A DNA stretch of 64,000 nt, from contig NC_133027.1 of the NCBI RefSeq assembly GCF_048771995.1, positions 101,306,501 to 101,370,500 on the forward strand, read 5' to 3'. Each line of letters begins with the position of its first letter. Positions within the stretch are counted from its first letter, which is position 1. Source of the DNA: Taeniopygia guttata. Its lineage: Eukaryota; Chordata; Aves; Passeriformes; Estrildidae. A program made the position numbers and the translations under genes. Below are positions 1 through 12,522 of this stretch, piece after piece. The notes beneath the pieces were generated by a model. The model saw only the letters and a list, made by a program, of their open reading frames with translations. It searched no databases and was not told where the DNA came from.

Positions 1-756
1 AAAACCTCTGCAACTCCAACTTGCTACAGCTTAAACCAAAACAAATAAAAAGAGAAAATTCTGTAAGAAACTCAAAGATAGGGTGGCTGTCAGGGATGCA
101 AGGAAAGTAAGAGCTTTGTTTGAATTCTTACTTTAGAGAGTAGGAACATGCCTCTGTGTGTGTGTGCATGTGTGCACACATATCTGGGGTCAAGTCTTCT
201 AGGACAGGTTTGAGGAGGGAGCACAAATCTCCTGTAGCCCTGAAAAGAGTTCTGACATTTTTTTTAAAAGCCTGAAAAGAGCTTCTAGCAGCACTGTTTC
301 AGATCTCTCAATTTATTTTGCTTTCCTTACAAGTCAGAGTTTCCAAGTAAAATTTTCTGGTGGCCATCCAGTTTCTCTTAGCAATTTTCTTTTTCCAGGT
401 TTTCCTTGTCCTTTGAGGCACCAAATTGCTGGCCAATGGCTATTGATTACAGTCTCATTTTGCTTATTCCATCACTCATTTCACTGTCCCAAACCTCTTT
501 GCAAACACAATCTGTGGCTTTCTGCAGCACAGTGAGGAGGCAAGACCCCCCTCCACAGCCGCTGGTCTCCTGCCCTCCCTGGTGAGCTGTGCTCTCACAC
601 CCCATGGCAGGGTCACCCATCACGGGAACTGTTCACTGATAGAGCCAAAGTGGGAACTAGAATATATCTTTTGAAGTAAACAAGACTTGATTAGCAGGGC
701 TTACAGGCAGAAACTTTGCCAGAGGGATTTTAACAACACAATACAGATGTACTTAC
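1..756. other. Non-coding, no gene seen
   Basis: No supported open frame. A GC-richer stretch at about 530-620 and the TG/CA patch at 155-181 are the only texture. Confidence 0.5.
155..181. repeat. Short TG/CA dinucleotide patch
   Basis: TGTGTGTGTGTG followed by CATGTGTGCACACA. The last part is partly self-complementary. Confidence 0.85.
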
Positions 757-910
757 GTCTGCGTACACAAGTTTCAAGGAAGCGTGGATTTCTCTAAACC
801 CTGTTAAGGGATCAATCTTTTCTCTGGTAATCACATAGTATTTTCTCCAAGCCAGCAGCATGATACAACCTGCTAGGATTAAGTGGCAGCCACCTGCTCC
901 CCAACCAAGC
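757..910 (-). other. Exon-like open segment (unassigned)
   Basis: On the minus strand one frame is open, starting just below an in-frame TAA in 940-950, and runs into a consensus donor (GACGTAAGTAC) at 756. Its translation includes a hydrophobic run followed by a polar stretch, around LAGCIMLLAWRKYYV and REKIDPLTGF. The other two frames are closed. Possible acceptors lie just right of 910 (CACCCAG) or 869 (CTAGCAG). I do not recognise the protein, and a chance open frame beside a good GTAAGT is quite possible. If real, it would be an internal exon of a gene extending past the left edge. Confidence 0.2.
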
Positions 911-3900
911 CTGGGTGTAGTCAGCTTCCAGGCAAAATTGAATTACCTGAATTACTGGAGCCCTGTGAAACTCCAACTCGGTGCCTGCAGCAAACTGCAG
1001 AGTGCAGGCAGCTCAGCTCATCAGATCTCTCTCCACACCCAGCCATTGACTGATAAGGGCAACATCCCTTCACAGACAGCTCAAGGAGGGCAGCAGTCCA
1101 AGTGCCACTGGAAGCTTTGTGTCCAGTTAAACTGGATATTTTATGAGTGGGCATGACAGTTCAAATATCCACACTTCATCCCACAGCTTGCAAAGCAGAA
1201 TCGTTCACTGTGACCATTTCTCTCCAGACTGAGCAAATAACAGCTGCACTGTGGTAATTCCTTCCTCTTCAGAATGCTTCTAATAAATAAAGTGACATAA
1301 GGGAAGAAAATGGATACAGGAGCAGCAAGAGACTAATCAAACAATATTTTTCACACTCTAAATCAGACATACCAACAGAAGATATTCTACATTTAGTAAA
1401 TTTGGATCACAGTCTCAGGTTTCTGATTTACATACAATTTGGTTTCAAAGTAGATTCAGTCCTTATTAATAATAATTGACAATAATCTTATAGGGGCTCC
1501 AGTGCCTTTTCCTACCATTATAAGGGCAAATCCTGACTGCATCAGAATTGTTTGGAATAGATATGCCAACCCTTTGCTGTTTTCTTCTGGTAATACTTAA
1601 AATGCTGTTTCTCATTAAAAAACAAACAAACAAAAAATCAAAAACAAAACAAAACAAAAAAAAAACAAAAACAAAAAAAAAACCAAAACCAAACCAAACC
1701 AAAACCAACCTGAATCAAATTCTGCAATCTTCCAGCTTTGGTACATCTATTGGGCAGTAAAATTAACATGAAATCCTTGTTTGCTATAATTTTAGGAAGT
1801 TTCCAGCCAGATTTTGCTTATGCTTATGCCTCCCTTTTTCTTATATCTTTCCTTAAGTATTAGTTGCCATTTGCATCAAAGACTACTGGATTAGATGGAC
1901 CTTTGCAGGACACATCTACTCCAGGGTTTGAGCAATTGAAGGAAACCTGAAACAGAATCATTATTCATTCAGAAGCACAGAGTGTTAAACATAAATTCTG
2001 TTCAAGTGGAAAGATCATTTTTTCCCCCTTGTCTTTCATTCAGATTATTTACATTGATGCTTTTACCAGAACAAGTATTTTGAAAATTTCTGCATCGATT
2101 CTCACAAATCTTTGACTTGAGACTACTTACTTTAGACTAAGTTTGAATATATTTATCAGTATATTAAAAGCAGCAATCATAATAGCCATATATCTGAGAT
2201 GGAATGAAGTGGACCAGAAAAGAACATCGTAGAGGAGTGCAACAAATATTTTCTAAAAGAAAAAAGAGCAAGTGGGGGGACTGAGCTACATTTCCATATT
2301 GCAGGGTCAAGAATACTGATATTGGCAACAATTGCCCTGTGTGTTGCACTGTGGGGGAAATGTCACAGGCTGAGCTAAAGAATGGTTCCTGTTCATTTAG
2401 ACAGAAAGGTGTGTTAGACTCTTGGCAAAAGCAAGAATAATTTACACTAATATTTGGTCATTAACAGAAGTTCTGTGGATGCACAGTTTGGAGTTTCCAC
2501 AGGTACACACACATGATATTTCACTGAGAGGGAATTCAAGTACAAGGAACAGTCAGAAGGAGAATGCCATAGTGAAACAACTCACAGCAATGCTTGCTGA
2601 ATTTTTGATGCCAAGACACTCTCTCTGCAACTTTACTATGGCTCATCTGGATAATTTCCCCTTTGCAATCCAAATTACTTCAAAGCAAAGAGAGACAGCC
2701 AAATCCATGCAACCAAATCCATCTGCACCAAGAGCAGCAAGAGATCCATGCCATTTATAAGTGACACAAATGATCCTGTCTTGTTTATACAAGAAAAGCC
2801 TGTCAGTTAAAAAAAAATCTATTTATATTTGAATGAAATTACTTATTCCTTATCTATAATGTTTACAAGAGATGAGCAGTGATCAGAGCACTTTCTGTTT
2901 GCATGAGATTTGTGAAAATTCTCCGCTGTTTTGTAGATGTTCTTGTGACACCAAATGGTTAATGGAAAAGACATTATGTTTCTTTGACCTTTTGTCAGAC
3001 TGATTTGGAACATCCATAAGTTTTTATTTGATTAAAAAGTTGCCTTCTTTTTTTTTCTTTTACCTGGTACATTGAGGTTCTGGGACAAGGAGCATAGCAG
3101 CCTTTTATTTATTCTATCACATATCTCAGCTCTCTGTTCTTATATTACTTTAATCCACGCATCAGCACAAAATGTTTGATTAAAATAGACATGGGTGGGT
3201 GTGTGTCATAAATTGCACTTTAAACAGCAATCTGAAATGGGGTTAAGGAAAATTATGTCCTTTTGATTAATTGCAGTAGTTTTTTATTTGATGTGAGGTA
3301 CATGCTAATGACTGCTTTTAAATATTCCTGTTGCTGCTTCTTTATTTATCTGTCCACAAAGGCATTTGATTAACTGCTGTGAGTGGGGTTTTATATAAGC
3401 ATGCTTTACAAAACAGAGGAATAGGATTGCAATAAATTTCTTAAAGTGGCAGATTCTGGCATTGTCCATCCAGCAAAAGAATGAAGTTGGGTCCATCAGC
3501 CTTTATTTTTTTTTGCCCTTTCATTCAGCTGATATTGGCACAGAAGCTCCATTCTGCAGACAGTGAGAGTTTAAATTATGGGAGGACGGGGTTCAGTCCA
3601 TACTGAACATGAAAATGTTCAAGCAAGCCATTAACGAGATCTTCCAACACCTCTTTCCATCCACTGCAACTTTAAACTCTTCACTCTTCTGACTGATTTG
3701 GTCACTCCCACAACCTACCAGGGATGCCAGGAGTGTCTGCCACTGGAAGCAAAGATCACCTACCCTCTATTGCTCTCACATGTACAAAGAAGACAAAACA
3801 TAATAAACACAATATATTTTGACCCTTAAGAAAAACAAAAGTCATATGAATAGTATGTAGACAAATGAAGTCGACCAAAGTGGTTCATATAAAATCTGAA

Positions 3901-6900
3901 GCCTGTTTGAGCTCAATATCATATGAAACTTATATTATAAAGTGTCTGTCATCATCTGCCCTTCTGAGCAACATCACTGTCTTTCAGGGTGTCGTTTGTT
4001 TTACATCTCCTGCTACACAGAAATCACACACATCAATCACCTTCCTGTAAGCATCTCATGGAAACAAGTACAAGGACCTATATCCACAGTATTAAAATAA
4101 TTAAAAGTGCTTGACCATAATCAAAGTGTGTAGCATGGTGCGCATCTCCTCTTTTCACTGATTGTTTATATTTTGAGACAGAAATACATTTACCACTCAT
4201 CAGTTTTCAGGAAAATTTCTTTAGTAAAAATTTGCCATTACAATCCTCAGCTCTTGTGATCTCCATGCTGCAGTCATTTGCTAAAATCTGCCCTTTGCCA
4301 GCATTTTAAGCCATAACCTTCTGTTCATTATTAAATAACTCTAAAAAATATCACCAGCAAAAATTCATCTTTAGGAAACAGGAGAAATAGCTGCAAGACT
4401 CCATATGTTACCAGTCTTAATTTTATTATCTCCCAGCCTCATAATCCTCCTTCCATTTGTTCCAATAATTTACTTATCACCTTCCTGGGGGTACCTCAGC
4501 CAAGTCACTCCTTATCTCTTGACCACAACTGTGACATGACTTAAAGCACAGGTTGAACAATGATAGCAGCCTCTGTGTTTTCCTCTCCCTTTCTTTGTTG
4601 GAGCACAGGATTAATGCCACCCACTCTCTTGCACTTGATATTCACAGCATTAGACACTTAACAAATACAAGCTGTTTTCGGGTTTTTTAATAACCATAAG
4701 TGTCTCTCAATAGATCACAATGAATTTGAAGTCATTTGACTGTGTAAGATAAGTTAATTTAAATATTTGCTTAGTATGTTTCATGGTGAAACAGCATTGA
4801 AACAGTAAGCTTAAGAGCAAAGAATGACAGCTGGGCTGATGGCAGAGTAACCTCTTATCCTATGGGATTATTGCCAGGGCTGCTGACAAAAAAGTTAGAA
4901 AACACTCCCACAATGAGCATTTACCCCAGGATTCTCAATCAGAATACTTACTCCTGAAAATAATGCTTTCTGCTTAGATTACACAATATGAATTCAACTT
5001 GCAGGGTCAACTTTGTAAGGCATAATCACCAAAGGACTACAGCAGCATGACTTCAAGGACCAGATGGCAAACTAGTGGAAAATATGGAATGCCAGGATTA
5101 TTCAACAGCAAAAAATATATATGCATAAGCTTTTATACAATACATGCCTTTTGAAAAAAAAATATTTATTCTACAGCTGGTAAGTAAAAGGAGAGAGTGG
5201 CTCTCTAAGAACAGTTATGAATGAAGAGGAAGGTGAGCCAGAGCCACACATCAGAGAAGACACAAGAAAAGATGAGGCTGTCCAAGAGAAGAGTAGATCA
5301 AGGAGCACCAGTGTATGATGGCTAAAATGAAAAACTGGTGAGGAACAGAAAGAAAGTTAGGGAAGTTTGGATCTTTATGGAGGCAGGAGAAGAGGAACAG
5401 GAAAATACTGATATGGTCACGCTGCAGAGCTGGAAATTGGTTTTACCAGCAGAACACAGACTCCAGTCATCAAGGTAAATGCACCCAAATGGAACAGCAC
5501 AGTGGGGGTGGCTTGTTGGTGGTTTTCCCTTCTCCCCCCTCAATAAAATGTCTTTCAGAAAATCCACAATAATAAAAATTTAAACATTTTTCTCATCATT
5601 TGCCAGCAGCTGTCTTTACAAGTCTCATGTGAATTGATGGTCAGGCACTAGCAAAATTAATTTCTATTTGCTACCAGTTCAATACTCGGCTACTTTATCT
5701 GCAGATCTCTAGAAAATTTGCTTTGCCCAGTCAAACTACTTTCAGCCATATGCTGAGAAGGCAAGTATAAACAGTTAATTCTTTACAAATTAGGTCTTTT
5801 TGACCTGTGACTTCACCAGTGTTTGCAGAGCACCTGCAGAAAAATAATTACATTCCTTTAGAGCTCCTGGTGAAACAAGTCCCATATCTCTGGGAGTCAG
5901 GTCTTGGTTTAAGTGCATTCCTGGAGCAAAGATCAGAAAAAATGTGGAAATCAAGACTTTGCAATTCTGCTTGCACAAGAGCACATCACACTGTTTATTG
6001 AGAATAGCAAATTTTATGTTGACACTTTGGATCCTTAGCTCCACACATCAGGGACAGCACCTCCTCTCTCTGTGGGTGGAGCAGTCAACAAGCAAGGTAG
6101 TTACTATTCAAATTGGCTTTGAGAGTACTAACATAAGTAAATAGTCCCTTTTATTGAGGATCCTGGAAAATACAGCCCCAAAATAATAAAATGCAATTAC
6201 TGGGAGAATAAGGGAGAAATTGCCTGTCTGCAATCACTTGTATTGCACTCCAGAAATAGTCTAAATTTTACTCCATTTTTTAATGCCACTTATAAACAAG
6301 AGTTCTCAGCTCAGACAAAGGCTCCATCACACTCTGGTGGTCCTTGTCCAAGGCTGGTGACCCATGGAGTGCTGGCTGCACCCTGTTCTTACAAAATATA
6401 GAGACAAATGTGACCAATGATTAAAATGAAGGCAAATGACAAACCTGGGGAGGTTCTAAAATTTAGAACTCAGTGAGCTGCCTAAATTGGTCTAGGAACT
6501 CTTCCAGCTTTGAATACGACCAGAAATTAGGATATAAAACACATGGGCTGTGTTTTGCAGCATATACCTGTGGGAGGCTGAGCTCAGCATTTGACCCTGG
6601 ATGTAATATCTGAATGCCCTTTTTCACATGTTCCTGAGTTCCACCAGAGATTTGTGCTCCCTGTCAGTGCCACGCACCTCCTCACAGCACACAGTTTCTG
6701 ACATCTGGGTTCATGATCTGAAATGGTTTCATTCCCACTGTGGAGGGCAAGAGAAGGTCTTCTCTGGCTCAGAGTGTTCTGTGTGCCTCTCTCTGAAACC
6801 ATGATTAGCTGTTTCAGCTCTTATTGAGACACTTTCTGCCAAACCTGTACTTTGGATAACCATAGTTCATGCCACAAAATGTCTCCAGCCAAATGAATTT

Positions 6901-9900
6901 TGTATTTCAGTCTAACACTTAGGGTATATTATGTAGGCTATTAAAAAAAGAATAGGTCTGTTTTGTGAATGTATAGAGTAGTATTTTATGTTTTCTTTTA
7001 ATACCAATGCTAAAAATTTTTAAGCAGAACTTTAATGTAGAGTTTAATTTTATAGGTATACACTAAAAATTAAATTAAAATATTTCAAAGCATTATTTTT
7101 AACATTAAGGGAGTTTAGAATTATTACTGGAAGTTTACTGATACAGAACAAGTAACTACCTAAGTTTGCTGTTTAAATTTAGTCACTAGGATTATAACTG
7201 GCTAGGCTAAGCCCTAGCTACAATTCTCATGTGATCAATGAGGCATGCATGTCACTGCAGTTTACAGAGCTGCCTACACTTAAACCTGATTGAAGCTTAA
7301 GTAGATCAGAAAGATGGTCAGCCTGTGACATGTTCTCAAAGGCCAAATCTCCACAGGAAGAAGAGAATCCCTCATATTTTAATAATTTCTTTTAAACTTA
7401 CTTGGTTAGTCAGTCCAAGCCAAAGAAAGAATATGTTCTAATTAAACAATCTAAAAATGCTTTTGGATCTATCATCTGGTAACTTCGATAAAATTACATC
7501 CTTATGTTTCTTTTGCATGGTTTAATGCCTTTAATCCTTGATTATATAACAGTGCTTTAATCTAAGATAAATTGCAAAAGAGCAATGAGGGCCTCAAGGG
7601 TTTTGATGTTCAGATTCAGTTTGGCCTAAAGGCACCTTATGCTCTTAGAATAGCCCTGCAGAAAGCTTTAGATCCCCGTAGTAGCCATGGTTGATTTGGG
7701 ATCGTTTCAGGTCCAGAAGAGATGCTGGGTTTTAACTTTTATGCTCTGCACAGTTAGGAAATTTTATCAATCTTTGGTGTGCATGCATGGGTGCTGTGAG
7801 CACCTGAGCACTATTCAGTGTCTTTTTGTTCATTAGTGGGACAATTTTTAATCCCTTTCAGCGTCTGTGGTGTCTGCTGTCTCTTCAGAATAGTCCTGCT
7901 ACTCTATTTACACAGCCAAACAAAGCAACTTTTTTCAGTCAATTGTTAATGATTCATACTTCAAATACCAAATATCCCAGTTGTAGTTACTCTAAGTCCT
8001 ACAGCTGACACAAATAATACTTATAAACCCAAAATCTGTATCCCTAGAGAAAGACAAAAAATATACTCAGTGCTTCTTTTGAAAAGTTAGTTAGATAAGG
8101 ATATTGCTGTCATGTTATAGCTATAAAGACAATGATACACTTTGGATACATTTTATTTCCTTGATAATTTTTATGGCAGAGGGGAGCAACGACTTATTCA
8201 AATTCTCAAAATTAACAATATTTGCTAAGGTTAGTGCTTTACCTAGCAGTGAGGTTTAGGCTCAAGAAAATCAAAAGTTTAAAAGCTAAAGAGCAGAGGT
8301 ACCTAGCAGACACCAGAAATGAAGGTTTTGGTTGGGGGTGTCCCAGATTTGATGCACGTCCCTCAAACTGGGCCTGAAAGACAATCTCAGAAATAAAGAA
8401 AATTACTCCTTGCAATTCAGTTTGCCTCAGCTTAGGGAGCAGAAAAAAATGACAAGAAAGTGTCACACACAGCGGTGTTTTTTTGTCATTGCTCCTATTC
8501 AAAATAAAATAGAACCATCACACCACTGCTTTGTAATGAGACCTCCAATCAATCATTATTATGAGGAGAAATGTAAGGCACTATTCACCTGAGCTGAACG
8601 TAAATTAGAGATTTCACTATAATAAAACCTGGCTAAAATATTAAACTCAATGAAATTACATTCATTAATTCAAAAAATAAATTATCCCCTGACATGTGAA
8701 ATGCTCTATCCTGTTATGTGAGAGCAACTGAAGTCTTTGGGGATGTTTAATGGAGAAAAATTTCTTTGTGGAAAGAAGTGTGGAAAGTCTGCCAAATGTT
8801 TTAGAGAACATTCTCCTCTTGATACACTTAAAAATATGAATAAAAACTTTTATATTCCTAATTTACTGGAAGGTCTTTAATAAAAATAGATTTTGTGAAG
8901 TTCTATCTCCTCATAAAGAGGGGAGAGGCATTTATTGAAAAAGCTGAAGTGTTGACTCCCAGGGGATATTAATGCTGTTCCCAATAAAGACCATTGGGAG
9001 CGCATCCTTAGCATTGGTCCTTCTACACAATCTCCTCCCATCTGAGGAGAGGAAAAGAGATTCCTCCTGCTTCCCATCAACTTTTGGCCTTGCAGCCACT
9101 CAAGAAATGTCACGCTAGATGTAAAATTGGTAAACAATTGCCCTCTCCTTAACTTAGCCTCCAGTTCCTCCCTGCAGCTCCAGGATTTGTGTCAGCTGGG
9201 TGTGCCAGAAGATTATTTCCATAAACTTCTGGAGGCTATGGCCCTGCCAGCAGAAAAGCACCTGCTTGTCAGCTGCTGAGGTTACACATGGCAACGTGTC
9301 CAGCTCTGGTTTCCACTGCTGGAGCTCACCTGTGTTTTCCATGAGGAGGCACGGCCGCAGTGCCACATGGATGGGAGGGGATCTGTGGTTTGCTGCCCTA
9401 AGCAAAAGCCACTGGGCTGCTGAGTCAGGCTCAAGCTTACTGTTACACTCTTGAATTCTTCACCAGCCGCTGCTGTGCTTGAGAAGGAGACAGAGGATGT
9501 GTCTTCCACCTACCTTGCTGTGCTCATTTTCTACAACCTGAATCAAAAAAAGGAAAAAAAAATAGGTGTGTGGATTTATTCCAGCCTTAATGCTTAGTGT
9601 GTGAGCATGTCCTCACGGCTATTACTTGCTAAATTTCTTTGGACAGGTTTTTCCTACTGACCTGATCACCCAACCTGACTGAAGAGAGCCAAGAAGAATT
9701 GTGGTAAAACACGAGAAATGAGAAGAGCAGCATGACCAGCTGATAGAAATCAAGGCAGAGGCAATAATGACATTTGTCATTATATAGAAAGCTGTTACGA
9801 AAAGAGATGTAAGTGCTTTTCTCTCTGTAAGAACAAAAACTTGTCAGAGAGGCAGCAAATTGAATATTAGGAAATAATTCAAGTAATACAGGTAGAGAAA

Positions 9901-12493
9901 GGCACAGGTTACCAAAACAGCATTTGCACTGGGACATGAAGCACAGCACAACTGAGCACAGAGCAGAATAACAATCACATGCTACCACATCTTGTTTTTT
10001 TATAAAAAGGTACAGTCAAGCAGCTGAATGTAACATATATATAAAAAACATTCAAAGTTATGATATATTTGGCGGGTTTTAAGTACTGCATGCCCAATAT
10101 TTACTACAGGGAGTGGAGCCTCTAAACAACATTGTGCTGTCCCCTTAAAGGTCCACCGCAAAACTTTCTCTTCCCTGTGACCCTGCACATCTCCAGAGCT
10201 CAGGAAGGTCTGTCCACCAACAGCTCCCAGGTGCCTCCCCAAAGCAATCTGTAGTACACATCTCATGGAACAGATGATTTACCAGAAACCCAGAGCTGTG
10301 GGTTTCTGTGGCTTTTCATTTCCTATTTCACAACACTACTAGTTATCCACACTGGAATGCATGATGAATACATCTATACAAGCCTAGTGGAAAAAACATA
10401 CTGGGCATTATCCATTTCATAGTTTTCAAAGGCTTAGAAATCTGGCCAAATCAAACCCAATTTCCACTGAAACTCTCCAAAGTCCTTCCCAATGAAAGCT
10501 GTAATCATGGCCAAATGTCAGTTCTCAAATGAGCTATTCAGATATTAATTTTCAAATGTTTTCACGAAGGGAAAAAATATTGTTGTTTTTTTTTTCCTTA
10601 TTTTTACATTTACTAACAGAATACAGGCATCTCATCAACATTTATTAAACAACAAAAAAGGTCTGCCTTTCTCAAGCAACATCTTAGCCTCAGAAGAGAA
10701 AGGTTTTACCAGATTGAAAAGAGGTAATTTTAATGTCTAACTCCATCATGCAGTGTCTGTTTTGGCAAGATCGCTGCAGTAAGTTCATAATCAATTACAT
10801 TAATAGAGATTCTTTGCCAGAATGAGGACACTGCCACTTCACACCCTGACCAGGGCATCTCCCTGGCTGGGGGAAGCAGCAGCACTGACATCCCACGTGC
10901 TCAATCCACACCTGCCCTCACACCTACTCAGCTCAAAGGGTTTTATCACTTAAAGCAATAAACTGCCAAGTCACACAAAAAATTAGCGTTAAATCATCCA
11001 GAAAAGAAAGTAAACCAGCAAGTACATCATGACTCATTCTCATTTATAAGTTTGTTTTTGAGAACCCCCAAAAGCCTATCAATAGTTTGCTGCTTATAGG
11101 AGTGTAATAAACTACCCTCAAAAGTTATGCTCACACCAAAATATAAATAATAGTTTTCACTGGTTTGTTGAACAAAACCTTTAAGGCAGTAAAATGAACT
11201 TTTCATTTCATTAAAAAAATTACAAGTATTTGGTATGTTTATTTTGACTTTGTTGTAGTGAGGTGCAAGTGTCGTGCTATCCATTTTAACTCAGCTCAGA
11301 CTTTAGATCAAAAGAGAAAACACAGCTGACTCAATTTTACTTAGTAAAAGTTCATGACTATATCACAGTATATTTTCTTTAATATTCTGATTCATCCCTA
11401 GCTTTCACCTGTTGTTTGAAGCATTTTCTATTTGAAGCCTGTAGGAGGAACAAGATTAACATCTGATATTCCAGGGGAGAAAAGGGAAAATTAACATGTT
11501 TTTGTACCTTTTTTAAAAATGTCCTGTTATTATCTGCTATTTTTACAGCCTTCATTAGAACATACAATGAAAGAACTTCCAATCCAACTTATTGGATAAG
11601 AACCATGAATGGTTTGGTGTCATATGCCCAAGAACAAATCCAATAGAGGGAGAGAGACAGGACTCCCAGCAGAGAACTTGGAGTCACCCCTTCCTTGGTG
11701 GCAAAGCTCCCAGCTGAGCTGCTGCTTTGCTGGGAGCAGCTGCTTCTCTGGGATGCTGGCATCTCCAGGAGCCACAGCCCCACCATAAACCCTCTCCTCA
11801 GACTGGAATACCATGGTCTGGAGGGTGAACCTTCTGCCTCAGAAAAAAGTCTGGAGAAGATGAAAACACCATGCAAGCAAGTATAGCTAATTCTATTCTC
11901 AACCCCTTCAGCCTCTCCTAATTTTTTTCACCTTGTGAGTAGGCAATATATTAGTGGTCAGACTCCATTGTCATCTTGTGACTGAGTTTGAAATGTCCCT
12001 GACAAAAACCCTTATATCTGTATTTTACTTGGTTTCCACTCTGACATGACATTTCCAACTTTGTCAGTCCTAAAAACCAGGGAAAACTTATGTTATCTCA
12101 AATACAGCTATAGTCAAAAAAGTCCAACACAGCTAGCTATTTAATTATGGAATTATGGCCAATCCTTAAAATATATTTGTGTAGCTTGGGCTGGAAGGGA
12201 CTGGAGCTGGCATCTGACACAGCTCACAGGAGATGCTCTCCAACCTGCCACTGCAAACATGCAAACTTCCAAACCTGCACTGGCATCTCAGCTGGTCCAT
12301 GGTCTCTAAAAGAGATGACAAACTTGCTGCAGATGGAAGCAGCAGCTGCTGAAATGCACCTTATAGAAGAATGCTTTTATTTTTTCATTAATTCACTCCT
12401 TGAAACAAAGGAAAGCAAGCTAGGGAAGCTAGAAAATAATGTCTGCACCTAACTAAACTTCCTACCAGGAGAAAGTGCCCCTTAAAGAAAGCA
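911..12493. other. Intergenic, no gene recognised
   Basis: Open frames are all under about 120 codons, overlap on both strands and resemble no protein I know. The A-rich repeat at 1616-1710 is the main low-complexity feature. A 24-base microexon-like segment at 9514-9537 is discussed in the findings. No clear transposon was identified. Confidence 0.55.
1616..1710. repeat. A-rich simple repeat (AAAAC/CAAAA type)
   Basis: About 95 bases of A with regularly spaced C, grading into CCAAA units at the right end. It explains the Lys/Asn/Gln-rich and, on the other strand, Phe-rich open frames here. Confidence 0.95.
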
Positions 12494-12522
12494 CATCCTT
12501 TCAAATGTGCTTTGAAAGGATG
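12494..12522. repeat. Inverted repeat: perfect 12-bp arms, 5-base loop
   Basis: CATCCTTTCAAA at 12494-12505 and TTTGAAAGGATG at 12511-12522 are perfect complements around TGTGC. The block CCTTTCAAATG then recurs just downstream at 12523-12533, so inverted and direct copies of the same word are clustered within 45 bases. Confidence 0.85.

Noticed and set aside
12160..12330. Possible ancient CR1 3' end (GGGCTGGAAGGGACTGGAG, then CTCCAACCTGCC)
   Set aside because: Only two short blocks resemble a minus-oriented CR1 tail and the intervening sequence does not follow the consensus. Too weak to call by eye.
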